Positions 23,236 to 35,500 are shown, numbered from the stretch's first letter. The stretch: DNA of 64,000 nucleotides from Emergomyces orientalis (GCA_002110485.1 MOWL01000023.1:682001-746000), one strand, 5' to 3'. Notes: a model not told the origin generated them from the letters alone. Numbers and translations: made by a program.

Positions 23236-25034
23236 TCAAGGCCTCTCCATGAGAAATGAGTTGACCGACTGCAAAGTTGAGCGTGACGGATTCACATCAT
23301 CTTTGGACGATATTATCCAGGCAAGCCGCTGTCGAATGTATTCTTTGTTAATAGAAATATCCCGTTGGGGTCCTTCATAGTTCCCTGTATTATTCTGTTA
23401 GAGCTGTATGCACACATCGATAGCACTGATAAAAATCAATGTACTTACCTTCTTCATCATAAAGCAAGCAAATTATCGTGAGGATTGTCCCAGCAGATAA
23501 GTCCCTGCCATTGTCGCACGTCACAATCAATGACTGCGAAGGATCACGAGACAAATGTAAAGCGACAAACTGTTCAACCTTATTGAGAACCTTTCTTAAG
23601 TGCCGACTCCCAAGTTTTGCTGGCGGGCACCCAAGGTTCAACGTCTTCGGATCTTCCTCGGTTGCAGATTTGGTTGAAGATATACCTGTGTCTCCTGCCT
23701 CTGGCTCGTTGCAGTTAATCCGTAAATCGAACAAACTTCCTTCGTTCACTCCTCCGTCAGATGGCTCGTTATCATTTTTTCGGCCAGTCTTCCCAATATA
23801 GATATTCTTCGTGGGCCTTACTCGTACCGCATTTTCCTCCCCCATCTGCCGATGATGTTTCTCCATTAATTCTCCAATAAACTCTGGCAAATTTTCCTCG
23901 CCAGTTGCAAACAGCGCAGATTTATTTTCCCAAAAGATGTTGGGAGTAAGGCCACAGGACCACGCTTCGCTGTCATCTCCGGCTCCCTGGATATAACCAC
24001 CTTCGGACATTTCCGCACCTTGGACTCGTTTCGAGGCAGAACACAGAACCATGAGATGGAAATCACTCATTTCTTCCTCGGGGTATTCAGGCCAAAAGTA
24101 TTCTCTCGTAGCCCAGACAAGTCTTATTGGTTTTCCGAGGCGTGATTTCAGTTCTTGCATCTTGAGTTTGAGGGACTTCGATTGATTGTCAGTAACCATT
24201 TTTTTTTTTTGGCCCTTGTTTAAAACAAGATACGATAAGCTTTTGAAATTTACATTTAGTGAAATAACAAACCCATCTATTCTCTCTTCAATCTGCGATT
24301 CTTCAGAAGCACCTAAGAAGTTTGGCGGGAATTGGACATCGTGAAATGATATCTCATCAGGGAAAAGCGCCCTATTCATGACTGCTGCCCATATGGGAAC
24401 TGTCTTTGACAGTGCGTCGGGCATCGCTGGGTGGCGGAATATGTATTAGCCATATGGTTATAGGGAGAGAGATGGTGATCCTTTGCTTCAAGGATATTTT
24501 GATTCCCCTTGGTGGCATTCTGGAGGCGTATATCTACTCAAACTTCGAGTATATCGGAGGAGTATACATACATTTTCCTCTCCTTGTAGAGTCCACGATG
24601 ACACAGCTAACAAACCAGAAATAAACAAAAATTAAATCCCAGTTCAAACGCAGAAACAGTTGTATTGAACACCACTTGGATTGAACTTACCCTCCATTCT
24701 CCTTCAAAATATCCAGCAACTGTAAATTCAGCCGGCGAAGACTAAAATTCCACTGTCCCTCGTGGCCATCGGTACTCTTAAAATACGCACTTCCAGCTTT
24801 CCTCTCCGTGGGAATATACCAGCTACCACATCTTTCGTTAGCTACTAGCGGTAACTCATAGTGGCCCGCAACACGTTGGGCAAATTCTGAATCTGTTTCT
24901 ATGGAACGCAGTCTGTTGGTGATTGAGAGGGCCGATTTTCGGAGTGAGGAAAGGACTTGGGAGATACTCTGATGGGCAGAAGATGGAAAATGGGGGGATG
25001 CTATGGAAGTAGGATAAGGGTCCGTGTTGGCCAT
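23236..25034 (-). CDS. RIT1: Initiator tRNA 2'-O-ribosyl phosphate transferase Rit1
   Basis: Four exons on the minus strand: 25034-24691, 24606-24572, 24426-23449 and 23384-23236, with introns of 84, 145 and 64 nt. Phases agree throughout, giving 501 aa. Seen: an N-terminal block with RSIETDSEFAQRV and ANERCGSWYIP, the segment CVIVDSTRRGK encoded across the tiny second exon, MPDALSKTVPIWAAVMNRALFP, the block IRLVWATREYFWPEYPEE with AWSCGLTPNIFW, and a C-terminal phosphatase-like loop LIVTCDNGRDLSAGTILTI. Known: Rit1 attaches 5-phosphoribosyl to the 2'-O of A64 of initiator tRNA-Met, which keeps it out of elongation; the C-terminal domain resembles dual-specificity phosphatases. The ending SRSTLQSVNSFLMERP is typical. 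The neighbouring disrupted gene is divergent. Confidence 0.93.
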
Positions 25035-25546
25035 GCTATATATTTTGTTAACTATGAAGATCCTTTATCGTATTATTCGCCCATTGACATTCTTTACGCG
25101 CTTCTTTTTTTTTTTTTTTTTTTTTTTGGTTTTTCGAGGCTATTGCTAAACTACTTACGTACAAGAGCTGGTGAGTTTTGCTGGCTTGAGATGACTGTGA
25201 CAACGAGCGTTTTTGATTCTGGTTAGTTGGCTGCAGGCCACGTGGAACGGTTTTATATCTGTACTATTGAACAACTGGCACGGCCAAGCCTTGGCAGAGA
25301 CCTACATAGTTAAGTCGCGTGATAAAAAACCCCTCCAGTCATTGAACTCTGCTAAGGGTTACGGAGTCCCTCCGTAGAGTTCACCCAATTTGTCCACGCT
25401 TGATTATAAATAGAACCTCGCTTAGCTAGTTACATATCATCCCCGACGATGCAAACAGCTGCCCGCCTCACCACCAGACAAACCCGTACGCCCTGGCCAG
25501 CATTTCTCTCAAGTCGGCTAGCTTTTAATTACCCGTGTGTCTAGCC
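25035..25546. other. Spacer upstream of the disrupted plus-strand gene
   Basis: It holds a run of about 23 T (25105-25127) close to the RIT1 start. A 31-codon frame from the ATG at 25449 (MQTAARLTTRQT...) is rich in Arg and Thr but ends in a stop and has no usable donor. CpG content here is ordinary. Confidence 0.45.
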
Positions 25547-27145
25547 ATGTTCAGACGCCCGCAAGATCATGAGCCAGATCCAGAAATATTGCAACTTGGT
25601 CATATTCTTTCACCTCTCCGCATTTACACATGGGGTTCTTCTGCCATGAGTTATCTAGATGTTCTCATAGTGATCAGAGTAAACCCTTTACTTTCAAAGA
25701 AAAACCTCCGTGCATTGCTGACAGCTGTACATGAATTGCTTTCTATGATGATGATTCAGGACAAAAATTTTGAGAAGACAACTCACAAACTTGAAGACTC
25801 TGAATTTATTTTTTATTTTTCAAACCACAATTCTGTCTCTGAAATTATGACAGATATTTCAGATCCACAAGCTGTTCTGCAGCAGATAAATGAAGATTAC
25901 AAGCATGTAGACTGCTCTTGCAAGTTCTTCAACTGTTCAAGTCACCTATTAGAGAGCTTTCAACAAATACTTTTAATTTCATGCTCATTTGCCAGTCTCC
26001 CTGATTTTAGTGCAGCAACAGAATTGAATGCAACAAAGCAATCTGTTGTGCTTGCAACTGCTCAATATGACACATACAACAACATCTTATACCCACATCA
26101 GCAAACATTACTTGAAAGTCTCATCAGAGCTGCTGTTGTTGAGGAAATCAATGCTGGGTTCACATCCTGAGCGGCTTCAATGAAAGCGTGGATCTCCATG
26201 ATGGTCAGATATTTGAGCATAGAAAATGATATTCTAGATGATTGCTTGGATGAGCAGGTGGCGACATGGTATAGTACACACTTTGGTCGAATATATGAGA
26301 GCAAGTACGGGCCATTCGAGCGCCGCATATCAAAACGCCTTGGGTCTGGGAAAGAATTACCTGTTGACATGAGTGGCTGTCCCATTTCCTAGAAAAGCAT
26401 CTGTTCCTGAACGGGAGTAGAGAAAATCAAAGATATGATAAGGGTGTAGGCTATTGGTGGCAGCTTATTTATCGGCTAGTTACGGCATCTATAGATGGAG
26501 TGAAATTGGTTCTATGTACATTAAATGAGAAGACTTTAACACTGATTTCAAGGAACGCATATGCATGCAAACCTATAATCCCGTCCTTGAGCCTCGGGAA
26601 TGGGTAATTTTGCCAATACCACACAGCGCACATTGTGCGGAATGGGAATAGGATGGCAAGTGAACTGGGATTGCAAGCGAGATTGATTGCGGCCGAAATT
26701 GGATGGCGTGTTAGATTATAAAATTTTCTGAGAGTAAGGGGTTGGTTCTAGTAACAAGATAGTTGGGCGACGGAATGCAGTCATATACAGGATTGCGACC
26801 GACAGCTACGAGTCCAGGTTTTTGAGAGTCAATAATGATAGCAAGGTAGGGGACGAATTCTCTGCATTTCTTTGGCCTCTTCTGCTTACCTTGAAGATCT
26901 AGGTTATCACGAGCCCTCCATATGAATGGCATCGCCATGCTACAGAAATTGTGTCGTACATTCAATTTATCATTCGTGCCGCTATCCTCGAATCCCCATC
27001 GACTACGCCATCGAGCGGTGTGAACAGAGAGGCCACTCTTGCTGCCTACAGCAGAAACACTCAAAGCCGCTCTGATGATTTTATTATTTTCCTAGACGAT
27101 TTTATTTGCGAAGAACCGGATGATTTTCCAGATATAGTTCTTTAA
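25547..27145 (+). pseudogene. Disrupted multi-exon gene of unknown function containing a CpG-free segment
   Basis: Not recognised. One frame runs from the ATG at 25547 to 26392 with a single internal stop, a TGA at 26168-26170. Coding look continues on both sides (VVEEINAGFTS before; MKAWISMMVRYLSIENDILDD after). At about 26366-26371 the signal moves to another frame (EWLSHFLEKHLFLNGSRENQ, then YWWQLIYRLVTASIDGVKLV), consistent with a one-base loss. That frame reaches a GTAATT donor at 26604; a 148-nt intron and a 57-nt intron (26846-26902) join, in phase, the exons 26752-26845 (KIVGRRNAVIYRIATDSYES) and 26903-27145 (VITSPPYEWHRHATEIVSYI) to a TAA. The last exon is acidic at its end (DDFICEEPDDFPDI). 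A stop plus a frameshift argue for a pseudogene; a missed short intron could excuse one lesion but hardly both. From 25711 to 26171 there is no CpG. Confidence 0.5.
25711..26171. other. CpG-free segment (about 461 bp)
   Basis: Reading line by line I find no CG dinucleotide between the one at 25709-25710 and the one at 26172-26173, although GC content is not extreme and CA and TG are frequent. Sequence on both sides has ordinary CpG. The borders are sharp and lie inside the disrupted gene. Abundant CA argues against classical CpA-directed RIP and for loss at CpG. Confidence 0.85.
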
Positions 27146-28652
27146 TTCTTCCATGTTCTGTATACCAACAACAAGAAGAACATGCTTGACGCTCCTCAGC
27201 TTCTGTGAGATAACAGCTTCTACCCCCAGCCTCTTCTAGCTCTCCTGCATTTACTACCTTGGGCTGGGCACGCAGCTTTAATAATGTATAATAGCAAAGT
27301 TACAGAAATGATTCAAAAAATTGTTGATTTGTCGGGAATTTAGGCATTAGTTATTGTATGTTGACCTTTTTGAAGTATTTTATGGTAAATGCAGCTGCTT
27401 TCTTGGACCAGATCTACCCAAGAATTGTTTGCTAGTAAGAATTCTGTCAGAATTATAGCCTTCCCTGTTTGAGCGGCGGAAATTGATTAGTATCTAGCCA
27501 AAAGCAATTCATCCAAGTTCGGGAACGGGGAAAAATAGTGTCCTTACCAACACCAGTACTTCCTATCTTGTCTTCTTAGCGGAGGTTTCCATAATGGCTT
27601 GTGCAGTGTTTTGATTTCCACACTCGAATTCCCAAGAGGAGTCGTCGTCCAACCATCCCTCTCATTCAAAACACTTTTAGCCTTGTTTTCCACTAACCTT
27701 GAAACTGTACTGCTTTCGGGCCCATCTTGTGGAACACCAGCAGCGCAATCCAGGTTATATTACGGTAAGATGATCAGACTACTGGGTTTTGAAATCCGGC
27801 AATTTGGCAAGCGAAAATTGCGCCAACCAGAATGGATCATTGGGATCTTTCAATTTACCCAGATTTCGCATTATTAGCACCCTGATACATGTGCTTGCGA
27901 CAGGTTCTTTTCAGACATTGACGCGGAATTTGAACCTGGAGTCACAGAACCGGCACATGAAGGAAAAAAAAGTAAGAAAATGATGAAGGGATTCGTGACT
28001 GGCATTGCAATCATATAAACTCGAGAATACCAAAGTGTACTTTTAAGATTCAATATAAATGGCATCAAGATGCTACCATAGTAACTCTGTATATACAGAA
28101 CAGGCACCGGACATCGGATAAAAGTAAGGCAGGTTAAACTTGTCATCAAGTACACCGTGCCCAGTATTCTAATGTGTCCCATATCTGATCTTGGTGGCTC
28201 CCTAGGCACCCATAGCAACCCCAGGTTAGTACTTCCCCCGAAAGGCGCTCTCATAGGTTTACTATTTGAAATATACCTTCGCGCTTAGGTTTCTTACCTA
28301 TAATAGACGCTCGGAAGCTAAAAGTGCTTTCCATAACGGGAAGGGGGAAGATTCTCCGAGGTCCAAGATTGGATCCTGGAAACTTCAGGCGCAGTTTGCC
28401 GTTACAGAACCAGGCAAGAGCTTTGAAAGCCAAAAGAGCCGTAGGAAGATTAGGAAACCTTGTCCCTCTGCCAGAGTTTATGTCGGGTCGTGCTTTCCTT
28501 TCCTCGGGCAACGGGCGTAACAGATGGAGTACCAAAAATGCCTGCCTAGCTTGGTATGTTGTTACTTCTTTACTTTTTTTTTTTTTTTGCTCTTTTGGGG
28601 CTTCTCACCCGGAAGCGCAAACGCCAGAAACGCGGGTCCCGTGACCAGTGGC

Positions 28653-28681
28653 CAATGACAACAATGACAACAATGACGTCA
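28653..28681 (+). promoter_or_regulatory. Short tandem CAATGACAA repeat ending in a CRE palindrome
   Basis: Three near-identical CAATGACAA-type units (28653-28676) lead into TGACGTCA at 28674-28681, the perfect palindrome bound by ATF/CREB-type bZIP factors. It is about 1.8 kb from the nearest supported plus-strand gene, so a regulatory role is speculative. Confidence 0.25.
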
Positions 28682-29059
28682 TTCGGAATCCCCTCCCCAA
28701 CTATCATTCGCTGAGGGTGGAAAATCTACATATTTAGGAGCTGCCCCATGTAGTATACATAGTTAATCAAAATCAACATGGGAAATCAGCGGGCGTAAGG
28801 GGCTTTGAAATTTGACAGCGCGGCCGACAGTAATCTTGCCCATATACCCTGAGCGTCGGGCATGCTATGCGTAAAATGACGTGTGGCGGGGTATCGTTGT
28901 TAAGAAAGTCCTTGGCGGAATTTTTCCGGCTGAGCCAAACTCGGGTTCAACTGCAGTCTACAACGATTTCGAGAGGCGGAAAAGCATATTCTTGTTGATA
29001 CTCTGAGAGTGCATCATTTTTGTCCCTTGCTGGATGGCTAGAAACAAAGTGATTAGGAA

Positions 29060-29320
29060 TTATAGGCGGCCAAGCGAGACATGTATCTGTTTCAGCCAGT
29101 CCCAAGTACTTATCCATGTTGGGCAGCAGTCGCATTTCCAGTAACCAAACACACTTGCATATGCACGCGCTCTGTCCTCTCGTCCGTGTCGGGGTTTTGT
29201 GCGTGCTGCTGGGGCTCGTGCTTGTGTTCCACGTCTTGAGTAGGCATAGGAGGATAGGATGAAGACGATGATGAGCAGGCCTAGGCCTTGTCTCGGCACA
29301 TCGCCGAATGCGGCTTGAGA
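29060..29320 (-). CDS. Possible small hypothetical membrane protein exon
   Basis: Minus-strand open frame with a coding appearance: SQAAFGDVPRQ, one hydrophobic helix (GLGLLIIVFILSSYAYS), a basic stretch and a Cys-containing end (WKCDCCPTW). There is no in-frame ATG at the 5' end, so an upstream exon or a chance frame must be assumed. No family is recognised. Confidence 0.2.
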   Translation of the reverse strand, partial: SQAAFGDVPRQGLGLLIIVFILSSYAYSRRGTQARAPAARTKPRHGREDRARAYASVFGYWKCDCCPTWISTWDWLKQIHVSLGRL

Positions 29321-29910
29321 TAAAATTTTGCTTTTCCTCCTTTTCCCATTGCAAATCCTACCAAAATGGCCTCTTTTTTTCTCTTTCTGTACCGGTGCCA
29401 ATTGACTTTTTGTTGGCTTTTATTCTTGTTTCCACTGTATTCCTGTCCCTCTTCCCTCTTCCCCCTTCACCTAGTAAAGTAGTGGTAGACTGGTAGTACA
29501 ACGCAATTCGATGAATAAGGGGAATGAAAGGGGATAAATGAGGGGTTTAAGGATCTCATTACCGTTTCCCGCCGCTCGGTGGATCCACCAACCAACGATA
29601 GGCTGTTCCTAGTTTTCTGCTTCCATGGATATGGGATTGTTTTTCTCACCGAGGACAGCGACTATGAATAATTTTGGGTGAGGGATGCCAGTGGTTGTCG
29701 GTAGTGGCGTAAGATTGGGCCGGAACCAGGGAAGAATGGCTTGCCTTTTTTTTTTTTTTTTTTTTTTGATGGGACAGGGTTGTGGAGGGGCAGTTTTTTC
29801 TGTCTCCTTTCTTTGTTCAAGCTGACATCAGTTATCAATTGCTTCAGGTCGAGCCCGTTTTGTGGAATGAATATGCTGTGTCCTAGCACACAAGGTCAGT
29901 ATTGTTCTTG

Positions 29911-29931
29911 TAGTAGTAGTGGTAGTAGTAG
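29911..29931. repeat. Short TAG trinucleotide repeat
   Basis: TAG units with one G substitution over 21 bases in a spacer. No function is implied. Confidence 0.8.
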
Positions 29932-30313
29932 GACTCAAGACGAAGCAATATCATCCCTGGAGGTTCCTAGGTAACAGAAAGGGAAATTTGAGAAAAATTT
30001 GCCCCTCGTAATATAAGAGCTTCCGCTTTGCTCCACTCTACTGCTCTCGTTGCACCTCGTCGTCTTAACTATGTGTGACGTTGCTGGTGGCCCCCAGTGT
30101 CTGGCAGCAAGGCGAGAAGAGATCCACCAACCACTGTGGACGAATTCAAAAGTGAAATTATTGCCTGGGGAGAGTGACGATCCAATGACGGCCTTGGTTA
30201 AGAGCTTTGGTTGTTGTATAATCTACTAGTTTCCTCCTAAAAATTTGGTGTCGTTATAAATTCACTGTTGTTTGCTCTTGTTCTCTTGTTTCTCTTGGCC
30301 AATTCCTCCCTGG

Positions 30314-30322
30314 TATAAATAT
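30314..30322 (+). promoter_or_regulatory. Probable TATA box of the HAD hydrolase gene
   Basis: TATAAATAT lies 183 bp upstream of the ATG, just after a CCAAT-like GGCCAATT (30298-30305). The long CT/CA-rich stretch between it and the ATG is typical of strongly expressed fungal genes. The box is seen; its use is inferred. Confidence 0.5.
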
Positions 30323-30504
30323 CCCTTACCCCCGCCAAAATACCCACCACTTCTCAGCTACATTCATTCCTCACCTTTCTTTAACGTTTCAGTTGATAAA
30401 ACAAATACCCCACCATCACTACCCTCATTATCTCCTTCAAGTTCTTTATTTGCAATCCAAAAGGAGACCTGTATTCGAAAGAGACTGCCTCATCTACTGC
30501 CACA

Positions 30505-31408
30505 ATGCCTAAGGTAATCCTCAATTCAAATTACTTGTTCCATCCCAAAACCATTTCTCCATTTTTCATGCAATGCGGGATGATGGAACCCGCGCTTTTA
30601 GTTTTACAATTTTGTAGGGACTTGATTGTTTTTGTTCGTGAAAGAGTTGTTCGTTGATACTGACTCTAATATAATTTCCTAGATCACAACCCTGCTGTTT
30701 GACTGCGACAACACGCTCGTTCTCTCGGAGGAACTCGCGTTCGAAGCATGTGCAGATATTGCCAATGAGATTCTCGAAAAGCATGGTCTTCCCGACCGCT
30801 ACACTGGCTCCCAGCTCATCGCCGACTTTGTTGGCCAGAACTTCCGCGGGATGATGGTCGCCCTGCAGGCAAAATTCAACTTCAACCTCTCAAAAGATGA
30901 GCTCGAATCCTACGTCAAGGAGGAGGAGAACCGCGTCATAGCCAAGCTGGAAGCCAAGGCACAGCCCTGCGAAGGCGCCACCGAAGAATTGATCAAACTG
31001 TCTGCTTCAAAAAAATACGACATGGCTGTGGTTTCATCCTCTGCTCTCCGCCGTGTGAAGGCTTCCATAAAGAAAGTCGGCCAGGACCGTTTCTTCAACC
31101 CTGACCACGTCTTCAGTGCTGCTACTTCTCTCCCCGTCCCAACCACCAAACCTGACCCTGCAATCTACCTGCACTCACTTAAGGTTCTTAACAAGACCCC
31201 TACCGAGTGCGTTGCTGTGGAGGACAGCAAAAGTGGTACATTGAGTGCCATTCGCTCCGAAATCCCCGTCATCGCCTACGTGGGCTGCTACCATGGAACG
31301 GAGAAGCAGGAGGAGGTTGCAAAGACCCTGCTTAACCTGGGTGCCAAGGTCGTTATGAGGCATTGGTCTGAATTTGAGAAGTGCATTGCTGAGATCGAGG
31401 CGTTGTAA
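30505..31408 (+). CDS. HAD-superfamily hydrolase (subfamily IA, phosphatase-like)
   Basis: Exon 30505-30513 encodes only MPK; after a 169-nt intron, exon 30683-31408 encodes the rest, total 244 aa. Seen: HAD motif I FDCDNTLV with nucleophile Asp10 and acid Asp12, a helical cap at about 20-90 (subfamily IA type), motif II MAVVSSS, motif III Lys in TTKPDPAIYL, and motif IV CVAVEDSKSG. Known: such proteins are mostly small-molecule phosphatases (sugar phosphates, phosphoglycolate), using an aspartyl-phosphate intermediate and Mg2+. All catalytic residues are present, so the enzyme should be active; the substrate is not evident. The tiny first exon, TATA box and long pyrimidine-rich leader resemble those of highly expressed genes. 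The DUF3433 gene is convergent downstream. Confidence 0.92.
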
Positions 31409-32512
31409 TCGAAGCAACAAACTCAAATAAGCCATTGGCCGCCATTCTTCCTCCTCTTCTTTTTATTTGTCATACTCCTTTACATTCCTCTGCATTGCAT
31501 CCTTTTCATTTTTCATTTTATGTCCAAGCAATGAATTTACGAGGGAATCACGGGATCACCTGAGAGCATTGGTCGTCTGGAGCGAAATTTGCGGGCTTTG
31601 TTTTTAAATTTCTTTGTTTGTTCATGTTTCTTTCTCCTTTCCCATGCATTTGTTATCACAAAATTCCCCTGTTTGTGCTGTTCCTCATGCTGCTGAGCAG
31701 TCACATGTTTAGTAGGCCGCATATTGCTCCTGAAGACGACGTCTAGATGTTTTTCTTTGCCCCCCCCCTCCCCCCCCCCCTTTTTTTTCTTCTTTTTTTT
31801 TAAATTTTTGCGATGATCTGGGCCATCCGCGAACAAAAATAATACTCCCATTGCACTAGCCCTAACATCATAAATACACACATGGGTGACAATGACATTG
31901 ATACCAAAATAAATATGATCCTTTTTGTTTTTTCCCTTCTTTAAACTTTTCTTGTTCTAGAATTCTAGTGCTAATATTCTCGTTTTAAGTTTCTCTTATA
32001 TTTTCAATTTATTTATGGACATTGGCATATCAGTCAGGCAGTTCCTATGATACTTTATATGCTTCTATTACAATTGTCGGGCGTGGCATAACGATATTGT
32101 GCCGTGGAACTTCTATTACTACAAGTCGGTTCACCTTGTTTAGAACAAAAAGGAAACGAAAGGAAGGAAACTAACCAGTCTTTAGAAACCAATGGAAATG
32201 GGAATGAACATCAAAATTTTTCCTCCCCTTGATAATATTACTAGTACCTAGGCATATCCTAACGGACAACCCGAGACCAGCCTACAAAAAGAGCCCACAG
32301 GGCGCCACACCAACCACGAACCCCAGACGCCGATGTCAGATAACCACAGGAACGGCGCCGCTACTCGTCCCGCGCCTGCACAATTTTTACCTAGGTAGAA
32401 AATATGAACCACGCTCTCAAATCGTCTCAAGCCTACATTATGCACGAGCATTAAGAGAGGGAATAATAAACCCCAAAATGAAAACAATGTATAAAAGAAC
32501 AAAGGGTTCTGT
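31409..32512. other. Convergent spacer between the HAD and DUF3433 genes
   Basis: T-rich 3' flanks of both genes. A block of C runs, T runs and A/T at about 31760-31805 stands out as low complexity. No gene is supported. Confidence 0.5.
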
Positions 32513-35500
32513 TCATCCCGCTCTGCCAATATCAACCCCAAACCTCTCTTTCTCATATTCGCCCCTCTCATCCCTCCATTTCCACCACCCCAACCCAAAC
32601 AACAATCCCTGCCCCTCAACCATATTTCTCAACTCAGGATCCTCCATTCTCTCGGCCCCGGCAGGCAATAATTTGCCACCAATATCACACAGCTCGCTGC
32701 CAGCCAACAGACTCATTGTCCCCGCAATTGAACAAGGGTTGTGCGGGAGCGTTTCACGCAGCCGCATCGTAAATACGGCCAGAGATCCTAGGATAACCAT
32801 GGCGGCCAATATGAGCTGGAGAGAGAGCTTGGGGCCGAAATTAGATTTCAGTCGCGGCGTTGCGATGTGTAGCATGCCTATAAATTTTTGCGGAGATGTG
32901 ATAGCGGCACCACTCTCACTATGATCATCGTCAGCAGCTTGCCGCCGTTGCCTTGTTTCAAAGGTACTGATGGGCTTGCGCAGGGTCAGATTGATAACCT
33001 GCGCCATATATAGTCTGTAATAGTCGTTAACGACGTCAAGGAGTTTATTCGCATTTGCCGCGCCCATTAATGACTCGGGAGAGATACCATCGTGTGGTCC
33101 GTGTATGATCTCATTGAATATGCTGTCGTAGGTCTCTGGGCCGGATGGTTGGCCAGCTTCTAACGTACTTCTATTGCGAGTTTCCAGCGTCAGCCGGAGA
33201 ATCTCCTGCACGCGGAAGGAGAACGAAGAAAACCCGTCTGTGCCGTTGGTTAGTAGCTTTATCGGTCCCGTATCATTAAGTCTGGGAGGATGTGTAGGGC
33301 TGATGAAGCCTGAATTTGCATCCCCAACGAAAGTAACTTCGGTGGAGATTTCTTGGATTTCCTGGTCGCATATGGCAGCCGTTAGATTGGTCAATGACGT
33401 GTGATTGGCGCGCATGTAGCCAAATATGATGCCGATTGATGGGCACCCAAAAGGGTTATCTGGTCTTTCCCACAAATCTACAAGATGTTTAGGGTCGCGC
33501 GGTGGAAAGTACAGATCGAATAGAGAACCAATATAGCCTCCATCTGTGGGGGATCTGTTGACTTCGAGATAGGCAAGACTGAACTCAGTTGTAGTTAAAT
33601 TTTCAGGGAGGCTGGCAACACATTTCGGCGGCAGCTTTGGACGTACGGTTGCTGTAGTAATCGTTCGGTAGGTCCCTGAATGCGAACCTGGCCCATAATA
33701 GTTCTTCAGCTGGATATTGTCTGTTGTGAGAAGTTTGCAATTTAATGAGGGCCTTAGTGCTGGGAGACTGAAGGTATAAGTAATAGGATTCTGGGGCGTG
33801 TCTTCGTCCTCACCCAGGTTGTCAAAACGGGTATATGGTGCGTCGACGCGGATTTTGGGGAATACAAGTTCGTTCCACGTCCAAGGCGGGGTACTCAGGT
33901 TATGATACTGAAGGAGACTAAATACTAAACCCGCATTTCCGTCATTGGAACTGTAGTTTTTCAATGTCGTGTCCCAAGCATCTATTCTAGAAGCAGCAGC
34001 AGAATGCGATAGGACGGCTGTGAGGTCTAAATTCCACAAGCCAGAAACAATAACAGTTAAAAAGCTCGCCGCGAATGCTGCAGTTGTGGACGATACCGCA
34101 CCGATATGGTGTCCGCGGACTGCTTCCCAAAGGGCAACCAGGGGGATTTTTCCAAGAAAATGAGTTAAAATGCTCCGTCCAGCAGTCACGTTGCCTTTGC
34201 GAAGAGCTTCGAACGGTGAAAACATGGCTACGGTAAAATCCAAGTTATTATATAACGTTGCAATGCCGACAGCCACAAGTGCACAAAGGTACTGCGGAAG
34301 AGATTTCCACCTCTCTGTATGCATGGTCATTAATCCCTGATTACGATTTGATACTTGTTGCATTATCTCAAGCGCCGCAATAACAAGTATCGGCATAACA
34401 TAAGTGAGAGCAAGCATTGCCTTCCTGGCGGCGAGCGGCCTCCAGAATCCGCTCGCTTCTACAGCATGTTCATCAACAGAGGTGACGCTTTCTCTCAATC
34501 CATAACGAGCCGTAATCCTGAACGATCGGTAAGTTGACGTTCGGAATGTATAATTTCGAAGCTTGTCTTCAATACCACGATCTGAAAGGTGGCCAGTGTC
34601 CTGTAAAAGGGGTTGAAGCTCATTGCTGCCGACAAGAATCGTAGCTTGTGCTGCGATGGAGTCCGGATCTCGCGGTACAATCGCAGATGGCCCCGTCAAG
34701 AGTATAATTATCGTCAAAGCCGACAAGATAACGAAACTTGCAAACATGATCCATAGTGAAGTTATCCCCACATGCAGGCGGTCTTCAACATAGACGGCTT
34801 TGCCAGTGCTATCCTCAGATGCTGGGACGATTAAGTTTTGTTGTGCGAATTGGGACGCGACGCCACTATAAACGCTTTGGAATGCTTTGCTCATGGTTTC
34901 ACCATCAAGAAACTTCTCCAATGTAGCCCCCCTTGTCGAGCTTTTAACCATTAATTGAAATAATGTATTCACTCCATCAGTCGTAGGCAAGGTTTCGCGT
35001 TGGGAGTTGATAGGACGGAAAAGCAGAGCGCCTGCTTTCAGGGACTGTAGGATAGCCTCATTGAGTACCGAGCTTGTTATTCTCTCTAAATTCACTATAC
35101 TCGGACGATCCTTAGGTGGTTGCAGGTGAATTCGAGGGGGGACACCGGAATCATGATACTCGTAGGTCATGTTCCTTCTCATGATAGTATATTGCGGTTT
35201 GCACAAAATAGCAGTTACTTGTTCCACATCCCTAGACCAACTTGTGATTTTCGGCCTGCGAGTAGAACTGGGCGCAAAAATTTGAGAGTAACGGATGTCA
35301 GAAATGGCGAGAAGCCAACGAATATCACCATTATTTTCATCGTCGAAGGGTGCAGAAGATGGACGTGGGGGGATTTTCTCAGTGCAGTTGACCTGTTTCA
35401 TTTCGGCAACTAGTTCACGCGGCTCGCATAGTTGTGTTCTTGGGTTCTTCATCTGCACGTAGACCCTAGTATAATTGTTGAACCCGAGACGACAAGTGGT

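Larger units (their letters stand above)
27146..30504. other. 3.4-kb spacer upstream of the HAD hydrolase
   Basis: No gene is firmly supported. T runs at about 28574-28587 and 29749-29767 and a TAG-repeat at 29911-29931 are visible. Minus-strand frames at 27874-28254 and 29060-29401 have some coding look; the latter is listed separately. The last 500 bp are CT-rich and look like the promoter and leader of the HAD gene. Confidence 0.45.
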
